DNA from: JBBQZL01 sp038207745
GTDB taxonomy: Bacteria; Actinomycetota; Thermoleophilia; Solirubrobacterales; 70-9
Assembly (NCBI GenBank): GCA_038207745.1
Contig: JBBQZL010000164.1
Coordinates: 1-5,995, forward strand
Direction of reading: 5' to 3'
DNA length: 5,995 nucleotides
The number at the start of each line of letters is the position of its first letter. Positions within the stretch are counted from its first letter, which is position 1. The notes beneath the pieces are model-generated. The model did no database searches. It worked only from the letters and a program-made list of their open reading frames with translations, and was not told where the DNA came from. Made by a program: the position numbers and the translations under genes. Positions 1-5,289 of this stretch are shown one piece after another.

Positions 1-1
1 G

Positions 2-805
2 ACTCTGGTGGGTCCGATTGGAGTGGCGATGATCGGCTACGGGCTCGCCACCGCAAGCGGTACCGGTGACGGCGAGATCCTATATGTGTGGCCGGTGATC
101 TGGGTCGCCTTCTTCTTCGGGTGGAGGGGAACCGCCCTGATCGTCCTGTGGACAGGCGTGGTCCAGGCAATCGTCCTGTTCTCATTTCCGTCGCAGGCCA
201 GTTATGTGGACCGATGGATGGTCGTGGTGATCTCCATCGGGGTCGTGGCCACGGTGATCGGAGTGCTGGCCCAGCGCAACGAGGAACTTCTGGCCCGCCT
301 CGAGACCGAGGCCCGCATGGACAAGCTCACAGAGCTTCTCAACCGGAGGGGGTTTGAGGAGAAGCTCGAGATCGAGCTCGATCGCGCCCGTCGCTACGGC
401 AGTTCGGTGGCGGCCCTCTCGTTTGACATCGATCGCTTCAAGCTGATCAACGACGAGTGGGGGCACGAGGCCGGCGACAAGGTCCTGGCGCGTGCCGGGC
501 ATGTCCTGCGAGGTCAGACCCGCAGCATCGACATCGTTGCCAGGATGGGCGGCGATGAGTTCATCGCATTGCTCCCGAACTGTGAACCCGAAATGGCGGA
601 GGGCTTCGCCGAGCGGATCTGTTCGAAGTTTGCTGCGACCCATGCACCCGGCAGTCCGACCGCAAGCATGAGCGCCGGAGTCGTGGTGGAGGTTGCACCC
701 AGCGATGCAGACGAGCTGCTCCGCAACGTCGACGCCGCCCTGTATGCGGCAAAGGACGCGGGCCGGGACCAGACCGCCACTCCCTCGCCGCGGGTCCTGA
801 TCTGA
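2..805 (+). CDS. Membrane-bound diguanylate cyclase (GGDEF), 5' end outside window
   Basis: This protein probably makes the second messenger cyclic di-GMP from two GTP at the inner face of the membrane. The frame is open to the left edge. A GTG at 8 could start it, but the hydrophobic sequence runs on, so I treat it as truncated. Counting from that GTG, hydrophobic helices lie at about 24-40, 43-60 and 70-88. A short charged linker at about 89-103 follows, then one GGDEF domain to the C-terminus at 265. Visible motifs are metal-binding FDIDRFK (139-145), GHEAGD (152-157) and the intact signature GGDEF (181-185). RSID (172-175) lies exactly five residues before the signature and fits the RxxD inhibitory I-site, so product feedback is expected. 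There is no EAL or HD-GYP domain. The N-terminal sensor class cannot be named from this fragment. The gene converges on the tRNA gene. Confidence 0.93.
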   Translation, partial: TLVGPIGVAMIGYGLATASGTGDGEILYVWPVIWVAFFFGWRGTALIVLWTGVVQAIVLFSFPSQASYVDRWMVVVISIGVVATVIGVLAQRNEELLARLETEARMDKLTELLNRRGFEEKLEIELDRARRYGSSVAALSFDIDRFKLINDEWGHEAGDKVLARAGHVLRGQTRSIDIVARMGGDEFIALLPNCEPEMAEGFAERICSKFAATHAPGSPTASMSAGVVVEVAPSDADELLRNVDAALYAAKDAGRDQTATPSPRVLI

Positions 806-828
806 TGGGCGTCGCGGGGCGGAAGGCA

Positions 829-902
829 TCGGGGTGCCCGGATTTGAACCGGGGATCTCTTGCTCCCAAAGCAAGCGCGTTACCAGGCTTCGCTACACCC
901 CG
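829..902 (-). tRNA. tRNA-Pro (anticodon UGG)
   Basis: Read on the - strand, 74 bases fold as a complete cloverleaf. The acceptor stem has seven pairs, CGGGGTG with CACCCCG, including the C1-G72 pair and discriminator A73 typical of bacterial tRNA-Pro. The D arm contains CCTGGTA and has three pairs plus an A13/A22 mismatch. The anticodon stem is CTTGC/GCAAG with loop TTTGGGA, which gives anticodon TGG (bases 868-866). The T arm is CCCGG-TTCAAAT-CCGGG. It decodes CCA and, by wobble, other proline codons. The 3' CCA is not encoded (TGC follows A73), so a CCA-adding enzyme must supply it. The gene lies 12 bp downstream of the HTH/LAGLIDADG-like gene on the same strand and may be read through from it or from its own promoter. 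Confidence 0.97.
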
Positions 903-911
903 ATGTGGGCG

Positions 912-943
912 AGTCTAGCTCCAATCGGCACGCACCATGTCCA
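912..943 (-). promoter_or_regulatory. Possible promoter for tRNA-Pro inside the end of the upstream gene
   Basis: On the - strand a TAGACT hexamer (917-912), matching the TANNNT -10 form, lies nine bases before the mature tRNA 5' end. This would place the start about three bases upstream of the tRNA. A TGGACA (943-938), one base from TTGACA, lies 20 bp further upstream, which is longer than the ideal 17-18 bp. The -10 overlaps the TAG stop codon of the HTH/LAGLIDADG-like gene. Only sequence resemblance supports this call. Confidence 0.35.
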
Positions 944-1553
944 TCCATGCCTGTATCCGGGCGCGGAGATAGGTGTCCCCGGCCCTGATCGTGAGGTCGC
1001 CGTAGCGAGACCTCCATGTTCTGCCCGTGAGGTTGTTGCTGTTCGACCTGCGCTGCAGTCGGATCGCTCCCGGCTCGACCGGGAGCTTCTCGCTCCAGAA
1101 CTGGAGCAGCGCCGGAACATCCTGGTCGGCGTGGTACTGCAACGCGAATGTGATCGGCTGCTTCGTGAGCTGGGACATCCACCGCTCCGCGAGTGTCAGC
1201 ACCGCCGGATCCGAATTGCAGATCGAAACCACGTTTCGGTCCTTCTTGTAACCCTCGCCGATGTACATGCAGATGAAGTCTCGGAAGGTCGGCTGGGAAA
1301 CCAGCTCAGGGAACTGGATCGTCCCCGCCTTGTAGGCAACGTCCCACTTGAGCTGTGCCCGGTCGCGGTTCGCCTCGGCGGCCCTGCGCCGGGCCTCCGG
1401 CCGCGGTTTGGTCCTGGGAATCTCAAGATCGCCAATCCATTGATAGGCGGTCGTCCGCGAGATATCCAGGCGCTCGGCGATCTGATCGACGGTCAGCTTG
1501 TTGTCAAGTCTCATTTGTCTTGCCTTCTCCCTGATGTAGGCGGGATGGGTCAT
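915..1553 (-). CDS. HTH plus LAGLIDADG-like domain protein
   Basis: This is a 212-residue protein of unproven function. Residues about 20-46 form a homeodomain-like helix-turn-helix (VDQIAERLDISRTTAYQWIG at 22-41). A charged Arg/Ala-rich helix (50-75) follows. Residues 89-128 resemble a LAGLIDADG homing-endonuclease half-domain: the helix ends FICMYIGEG, with Glu100 at the position of the catalytic acid, and is followed by SICNSDP and a hydrophobic helix. I see no second LAGLIDADG helix, so cutting would need a dimer. I recognise the layout from memory as common in Actinomycetota, often labelled hypothetical or HTH protein. The start is ATG 1553 because MTHPAYIREKARQMRL looks like the usual N-terminus; the frame stays open upstream to 1988, but that part is antisense to the DUF1015 gene. 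No Shine-Dalgarno precedes the ATG. A domesticated DNA-binding regulator (compare WhiA, which carries these domains in the opposite order) is as likely as a nuclease. Confidence 0.85.
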   Translation of the reverse strand: MTHPAYIREKARQMRLDNKLTVDQIAERLDISRTTAYQWIGDLEIPRTKPRPEARRRAAEANRDRAQLKWDVAYKAGTIQFPELVSQPTFRDFICMYIGEGYKKDRNVVSICNSDPAVLTLAERWMSQLTKQPITFALQYHADQDVPALLQFWSEKLPVEPGAIRLQRRSNSNNLTGRTWRSRYGDLTIRAGDTYLRARIQAWMDMVRADWS

Positions 1554-1555
1554 TA

Positions 1556-1569
1556 CGAACGCATGTTCG
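1556..1569. promoter_or_regulatory. SOS-box-like palindrome (LexA-type operator candidate)
   Basis: The 14 bases CGAACGCATGTTCG fit the Gram-positive/actinobacterial LexA pattern CGAAC-RNRY-GTTCG at every specified position. The site begins two bases upstream of the ATG of the HTH/LAGLIDADG-like gene, and its right end is 50 bp before the ATG of the DUF1015 gene. It could therefore act on either divergent promoter, and its position best suits blocking initiation of the - strand gene. LexA binding is inferred. Self-regulation by the adjacent HTH protein is the main alternative. Confidence 0.55.
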
Positions 1570-1606
1570 CATCGGCGTCGGACGGAAGAATGCAGGCATG
1601 AACCGT

Positions 1607-1612
1607 TAGCTT
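1607..1612 (+). promoter_or_regulatory. Possible -10 element for a leaderless DUF1015 transcript
   Basis: TAGCTT matches the TANNNT -10 form and ends seven bases before ATG 1620, the spacing expected if transcription begins at or next to the start codon. No Shine-Dalgarno lies before that ATG, and an in-frame TGA at 1599-1601 excludes a longer protein. I see no good -35 box. Leaderless transcripts are common in Actinomycetota, but this remains a suggestion. Confidence 0.35.
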
Positions 1613-1619
1613 TCCCGGC

Positions 1620-2891
1620 ATGGCCGACGTCAAACCGATCCACTCGCTGCACTACAACCTCGAGAAGGTCAGCTCGCTGGCCGATGTGACCGCTCCTCCC
1701 TACGACGTGATCGATGCTCAGCGGCGAATCGCGCTCCTCGAGCGCTCTCCGTACAACGTGGTCGAGGTCGACCTGCCTCAGGCACCGCCGGACGGCGACG
1801 CCTACAGCCATGCGGCCGAGACGATCGACGCCTGGATCGCTGAAGGCGTGCTCAGATCGGACGATCAACCGGCGCTCTGGGCATTGACACAGCAGTACAC
1901 GTCTCCCGACGGCTCGGCCAACACCCGCAACGGCATCCTTGCCCGGGTACGTGTCGAGGACTATGGCGCCGGGAAGATCCGCCCGCACGAGCGGACCCAG
2001 CCGGGACCGAAGCAGGACCGTCTCGACCTGACCCGCGCCACGAAGCTCAACCTATCCCCGATCTTCTCGCTGACCACCCGCGACGCGTGGCCGCACATCC
2101 GGCCCGCAACCACCGGCGAGCCCTGGGGCGAAGTCACCGATCCAGACGGGACGATCAACCGGATCTGGAAGGTCACCGACCCGGCGATCCACGCAGCCGT
2201 GGCCGGCGAACTCGCCGAGGCCGAGCTGCTGATCGCCGATGGTCATCACCGCTACGAGACCGCCCGCACCTATCGCGACGAGATCGGCGGCGAGGGCGAC
2301 CACCAGTTCACCCTGATGGCACTGACCGGCCTCGCGGACCCCGGCCTCACTGTCTTTCCCACCCATCGCCTGCTCTCGGGATTCGGCGGCGACCCGGAGC
2401 GCCAGGCCCTGCTGCGCGACGGCCTCCACGAGGTCTTCGAGATCACGGAGATCCCGGACGATCAACTCGACCCCGCCACCGAGCACGGTGTGGGCGTCTT
2501 CGGATACATCGACGCCCACCACCGCAAGGCCTTCCGGCTCCATCTCAGGGACGCCTCGAAGCTCGATCAGCACCTTGCCGACAAGTCGGCCGCATACCGC
2601 CAGCTCGACGCGGTGATCCTCGAAACCATGGTCCTCGAGGGGATCCTCGGCCTGACCGAGGACGACATCGCCGCCAAGCGGGGGATCGGCTACGCGAAAA
2701 ACATTCCCGACACCCTTGCGCTGCTCGATGACCGCTCCTACGACGCGGCCTTCATCCTCAGGTCGACCCCCGTCGACCAGGTTCGCGAGGTCGCCGGGGC
2801 CGGCGAGATCATGCCGCCAAAATCGACCTACTTCTTCCCGAAGCTGCTCTCGGGCATGGTCTTCAATCCGGTGGGTAGGACTAAGGTCTGA
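1620..2891 (+). CDS. DUF1015 family protein
   Basis: This is a 423-residue protein matching, end to end, the conserved but poorly characterised DUF1015 family (Pfam PF06245), whose members are usually a little over 400 residues. Family landmarks are APPYDVI near residue 25, NVVEVDLP, RPHERT (121-126) followed by PKQDR (130-134), the hallmark DGHHRY (207-212) followed by ETA, and the C-terminal end KSTYFFPKLLSG. The His/Arg/Asp clusters look like a nucleotide or phosphate-binding site, but I do not know an established reaction. In other bacteria I recall family members near serine biosynthesis genes; nothing here repeats that link. It is soluble, with no signal peptide or membrane segment. The start is fixed by an upstream in-frame stop at 1599 and by the family N-terminus. 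It is the first gene of the tight string; the next gene begins 2 nt after its stop. Confidence 0.92.
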   Translation: MADVKPIHSLHYNLEKVSSLADVTAPPYDVIDAQRRIALLERSPYNVVEVDLPQAPPDGDAYSHAAETIDAWIAEGVLRSDDQPALWALTQQYTSPDGSANTRNGILARVRVEDYGAGKIRPHERTQPGPKQDRLDLTRATKLNLSPIFSLTTRDAWPHIRPATTGEPWGEVTDPDGTINRIWKVTDPAIHAAVAGELAEAELLIADGHHRYETARTYRDEIGGEGDHQFTLMALTGLADPGLTVFPTHRLLSGFGGDPERQALLRDGLHEVFEITEIPDDQLDPATEHGVGVFGYIDAHHRKAFRLHLRDASKLDQHLADKSAAYRQLDAVILETMVLEGILGLTEDDIAAKRGIGYAKNIPDTLALLDDRSYDAAFILRSTPVDQVREVAGAGEIMPPKSTYFFPKLLSGMVFNPVGRTKV

Positions 2892-2893
2892 GG

Positions 2894-3463
2894 ATGGTCA
2901 GGATCTATACGAAGAAGGGCGACGACGGAACGACATCGCTCTGGTATGGCGGTCGGGTCCCCAAGGATCATGGCCGCACCGATGCCTACGGCTCGCTCGA
3001 CGAGGCCAACTCGATACTCGGCATTGCACGCGCTATCTGCGGACCGGAAAACGCCGAGCTGGCCGCCGATATCCTGCTTCTCCAAAGTGAGATCTTCGTC
3101 GCCGGCGCCGAGCTTGCGACCGCACCTGAAGCCGAGGGTCGTCTCGAGGAGGGCGTCAGCCGCGTCACCGATCAGATGGTCGTGGGCATGGAGACGCGGA
3201 TCGACTCCTACATGGACCGCGTCGATCTTCCACCGAAGTTCGTGATCCCCGGTGGCACCCAGCTCTCCGCACAGCTTGATGTCGCGCGGACCGTCGTCCG
3301 CCGCGCCGAGCGCCGGATTTCCGGCCTCGCAGTCGCCGGTGAGGTCACCGACGAGACGATGCTTCGCTTCATCAACCGCGCCTCGGATCTGCTCTTCGCG
3401 ATGGCACGCTTTGCCGACGTTGCCGAGCCGGAGGTCTTCGAAGGCCGAGGAGGAACCGACTGA
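2894..3463 (+). CDS. Cob(I)alamin adenosyltransferase, PduO/MMAB type
   Basis: This enzyme transfers the adenosyl group of ATP to reduced cob(I)alamin, giving adenosylcobalamin, the cofactor of methylmalonyl-CoA mutase and other radical B12 enzymes. At 189 residues it is the normal length of a stand-alone PduO-type trimeric enzyme. The N-terminal ATP-binding loop YTKKGDDGTTSL (5-16) and GSLDEANSILG (33-43) are present. So is PPKFVIPGG, and so is the active-site helix with Arg132, Arg136, Arg137 and Glu139, which matches the spacing of the human MMAB residues 186/190/191/193. NRASDLLFAMAR closes the core. It starts 2 nt after the DUF1015 stop, with AAGG at 2883-2886 as a weak ribosome site, and shares one base with the OsmC gene. 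No B12-dependent enzyme or B12 riboswitch is in the window, so its client enzyme is unknown. The cytoplasmic location is inferred. Confidence 0.95.
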   Translation: MVRIYTKKGDDGTTSLWYGGRVPKDHGRTDAYGSLDEANSILGIARAICGPENAELAADILLLQSEIFVAGAELATAPEAEGRLEEGVSRVTDQMVVGMETRIDSYMDRVDLPPKFVIPGGTQLSAQLDVARTVVRRAERRISGLAVAGEVTDETMLRFINRASDLLFAMARFADVAEPEVFEGRGGTD

Positions 3464-3864
3464 TGGCAACCGCAATCGCACGTCGCCGAAGGGGCTTCAC
3501 ACACGAGGTGGAGATAGACGACGCACACATCCTGGTCATCGATGAGCCGAGGGAGCGTGGTGGCGCCGACAAGGGGCCGACACCCACTGAGGCGCTTGCC
3601 GCCTCGCTCGCCTCCTGCATCGCGGTGACGATGGAGATGTACGCCGATCACAAGGGCTGGGACCTGATGCCGCTCGAGGTCAGCGTCGAGATGGACTACG
3701 AAGGATTCGTCCCCTCGGCATTCGCGGTGACCCTGCACCTGCCGAAGGCGCTCACCGACGAGCAGGTGGAGCGGCTGAGGGTGATCGCCGGAAAGTGCCC
3801 GGTTCACAGGGTGCTCAGCAGCGGCGCGAAGATGACGATGAACGCCGAGACGCCGAGGATCTAG
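3463..3864 (+). CDS. OsmC family peroxiredoxin-like protein
   Basis: OsmC/Ohr-fold proteins are homodimers that reduce organic hydroperoxides with two cysteines, usually recharged by lipoylated proteins or other thiols. This 133-residue protein has the expected pair: Cys52 in ASLASCIAVTMEMYA, at the start of the central helix, and Cys112 in GKCPVHRVL. The preceding GPTPTEALAA loop is the family signature before the first cysteine. The overall form is closer to the general OsmC/YhfA group than to Ohr. It starts at ATG 3463, sharing one base with the preceding stop (TGATG). A strong GAGGAGG at 3447-3453 lies nine bases upstream, so translation need not depend on coupling. Its place between the B12 adenosyltransferase and an oxidoreductase suggests protection of redox-sensitive cofactors, which is inference. 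Confidence 0.94.
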   Translation: MATAIARRRRGFTHEVEIDDAHILVIDEPRERGGADKGPTPTEALAASLASCIAVTMEMYADHKGWDLMPLEVSVEMDYEGFVPSAFAVTLHLPKALTDEQVERLRVIAGKCPVHRVLSSGAKMTMNAETPRI

Positions 3865-3867
3865 CCA

Positions 3868-4680
3868 GTGGATCTCGGCCTCGCCGGGCGGGCGTGCATC
3901 GTCACCGGTGCCAGCAGGGGCATCGGTCGCGAGACGTCGAGGATGCTCTGCGAAGAGGGTGCCTCGGTGCTGCTCGTGGCACGTGGCGCCGAGCAGATCG
4001 AAGCGGCATCGATCGAGTGCGGAAGGGCCGGCGAAGAGAAGGGCGGCCAGGCCGCACATCTCGTTCTCGACGTCACGGCTGAAGAAGCCGGTGAACACAT
4101 GGTCGAGTCCTGCCTGGAGCACTTCGGAAGACTCGACGTCCTGGTCAACAACGCGGGATCGGCCAGCTGGCGGGACCTCGACGACGTCCCAGACGAGGAT
4201 TGGCGCCACCAATACGAGCTCAACGTGATGGCCCCGCTGCATGCGATGAAGGCCGCGATGCCGGAGATGCGCGCCGGCGGCTGGGGCAGGATCGTCAACG
4301 TCAGCTCGACCGCCGGCAAGCGACCATCGGCCTCGATGCCCGAGTACTCGGTCGCAAAGGCGGCGCAGCTCTCGCTCTCCCGCCTATTCGCGGATCGCCA
4401 TGCCGCCGAGGGAATCCTCGTCAACGCGATCTGCCCCGGGCCGACAGGTTCTGAGATGTGGATGGCGCCCGGCGGCCTCGGCGAGCAGTCCCGGGAGATG
4501 AGCGGTGACGCGGACCTCGAAGAGGCGATCACCCGGGCCGGCGCCAAGCGCCCGATCGGACGCCTCGCCGAGGTCGACGAGATCGCTTCGGCGATCGTCT
4601 TTCTCTGCTCCGAACGGGCCTCGTATGTGGCCGGCGCCGCATGGTCGGTCGACGGCGGCACGGTTCAGGTGATCATCTGA
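3868..4680 (+). CDS. Short-chain dehydrogenase/reductase (SDR), substrate unknown
   Basis: This is a 270-residue classical SDR with a Rossmann fold, using NAD(H) or NADP(H) to oxidise or reduce a carbonyl or alcohol. Visible motifs in order are the dinucleotide loop TGASRGIG (13-20), LDVT (67-70), NNAG (94-97), and the catalytic tetrad Asn119, Ser147, Tyr160 and Lys164 (YSVAK). ICPGPTGSEM (188-197) and the C-terminal VDGG complete the fold. Arg17 in the glycine loop and Arg39 after the second strand favour NADP(H), by family rules. Annotated names such as FabG or 3-oxoacyl-ACP reductase would be guesses. It begins at GTG 3868, three bases after the OsmC stop, with a modest GAGG at 3855-3858. 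It has no membrane segment. Tight spacing places it in the same operon as the three genes before it. Confidence 0.93.
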   Translation: MDLGLAGRACIVTGASRGIGRETSRMLCEEGASVLLVARGAEQIEAASIECGRAGEEKGGQAAHLVLDVTAEEAGEHMVESCLEHFGRLDVLVNNAGSASWRDLDDVPDEDWRHQYELNVMAPLHAMKAAMPEMRAGGWGRIVNVSSTAGKRPSASMPEYSVAKAAQLSLSRLFADRHAAEGILVNAICPGPTGSEMWMAPGGLGEQSREMSGDADLEEAITRAGAKRPIGRLAEVDEIASAIVFLCSERASYVAGAAWSVDGGTVQVII

Positions 4681-4700
4681 CCCGCCCCCCGGGGTTCGTC

Positions 4701-4731
4701 GTCGTTCATCATCCCCGGAGAGTTGAACGAC
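4701..4731. repeat. 8-bp inverted repeat in the SDR-Nudix gap
   Basis: GTCGTTCA (4701-4708) and TGAACGAC (4724-4731) are perfect reverse complements separated by 15 bases that contain CCCCGGAG. An RNA hairpin is possible. No T-run follows, so it is not a classic intrinsic terminator. It covers the alternative TTG start at 4723. It could also be an operator or chance. Confidence 0.35.
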
Positions 4732-4768
4732 CCACCTGACGATCTGACCAGCGTGCTGCTCCCCTTCG

Positions 4769-4774
4769 AGGAGG
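4769..4774 (+). promoter_or_regulatory. Strong ribosome binding site deciding the Nudix start
   Basis: AGGAGG lies eight bases before ATG 4783, an optimal layout. The earlier in-frame TTG at 4723 has only GGAG two bases away, which is too close to work well. The hexamer could also simply be Glu-Glu-Ala codons of a longer protein. Confidence 0.6.
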
Positions 4775-4782
4775 CAGACACG

Positions 4783-5289
4783 ATGCACGCGCACGGTGGC
4801 AAGGAGGCGGCGGTTCTGGTCCCGATCGCCGACTGGCACGGGACGCCCGGCGTGATCCTGACCGAGCGCCGCGATGACCTGAAGAGCCATGCCGGGGAGA
4901 TCTCATTTCCCGGTGGCCGCCGCGACGGCCCTCACGAATCTCTCGAGCGGACCGCATTGCGGGAAGCAGAGGAGGAGATCGGCCTCGACCCCGCCGATGT
5001 GCAGGTGGTCGGCGCCCTGCCGCCGGTCGGGACCTTCGTCACCTCGTACCGGATCCAGCCGTTCGTCGGCATGGTCAGCGAGGGGGCCAGCGTGTTTCCC
5101 AACCCCGATGAGGTTGCGCTGATCCTGCGCTTCTCGCTCGACGATCTCTCGGGCGCCTATGCGATGCGCCGGCTGGTGCGCCGCGGTGTGCCGGTCCGGA
5201 CTCCGACCTTCGAGATGGACCGGCACCTGATCTGGGGTGCCACAGCCCGCATTCTCAGTGAGCTGCTGGCACGCCTGGGCCGTATCTAG
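4783..5289 (+). CDS. Nudix hydrolase, probable CoA pyrophosphatase
   Basis: This enzyme probably cleaves the diphosphate of coenzyme A or acyl-CoA to 4'-phosphopantetheine (or its acyl form) and 3',5'-ADP, as NudL/NUDT7 relatives do. From ATG 4783 it has 168 residues. AAVLVPI opens the fold. LTERRDDLKSHAGEISFPGG follows and matches the extra motif of the CoA-type subfamily. The Nudix helix has REAEEEIGL, with the metal-binding Glu residues intact; the gap between GG and REAEEE is one residue longer than the textbook Nudix box, as I recall for NudL too. The start is uncertain: ATG 4783 has a perfect AGGAGG, whereas TTG 4723 would add 20 residues (DDLTSVLLPF region) that fit the usual family N-terminus. 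Substrate is inferred from motif only. It is on the same strand as the SDR gene, 102 bp after it (42 bp if TTG is used). Its stop overlaps that of the convergent sulfurtransferase. Confidence 0.9.
   Translation: MHAHGGKEAAVLVPIADWHGTPGVILTERRDDLKSHAGEISFPGGRRDGPHESLERTALREAEEEIGLDPADVQVVGALPPVGTFVTSYRIQPFVGMVSEGASVFPNPDEVALILRFSLDDLSGAYAMRRLVRRGVPVRTPTFEMDRHLIWGATARILSELLARLGRI

Noticed and set aside
800..830. Integrase attachment site or terminator at the tRNA-Pro 3' end
   Set aside because: No repeated copy of the tRNA 3' end, integrase gene or hairpin with T-run is seen in the window.
182..874. Long - strand open frame opposite the diguanylate cyclase
   Set aside because: It starts inside the tRNA gene and mirrors high-GC codon structure of the GGDEF gene; no domain is visible.
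834..1601. Long open frame on the + strand across the tRNA and HTH gene
   Set aside because: It is Arg/Pro/Leu-rich with no recognisable domain, begins inside the tRNA-Pro gene, and is the antisense of a protein with clear family features.
1554..1988. N-terminal extension of the HTH/LAGLIDADG-like frame
   Set aside because: This stretch is antisense to the well-supported DUF1015 coding region and to the intergenic palindrome. The family-like N-terminus begins at 1553.
2052..2573. - strand open frame inside the DUF1015 gene
   Set aside because: It is a shadow of a conserved gene, with low-complexity Gly/Val/Asp composition.
2761..2778. Inverted repeat GGTCGAC-CCCC-GTCGACC
   Set aside because: It lies in coding sequence for a plain stretch of the DUF1015 protein (RSTPVDQV); seven-base arms are expected by chance in DNA this GC-rich.
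2870..2900. B12 riboswitch before the adenosyltransferase gene
   Set aside because: Only 2 nt separate it from the DUF1015 stop, and the 66-bp region before the operon is too short for a cobalamin riboswitch.
3208..4242. Long - strand open frame opposite adenosyltransferase, OsmC and SDR genes
   Set aside because: It spans three recognisable genes in antisense and has no motif of its own.
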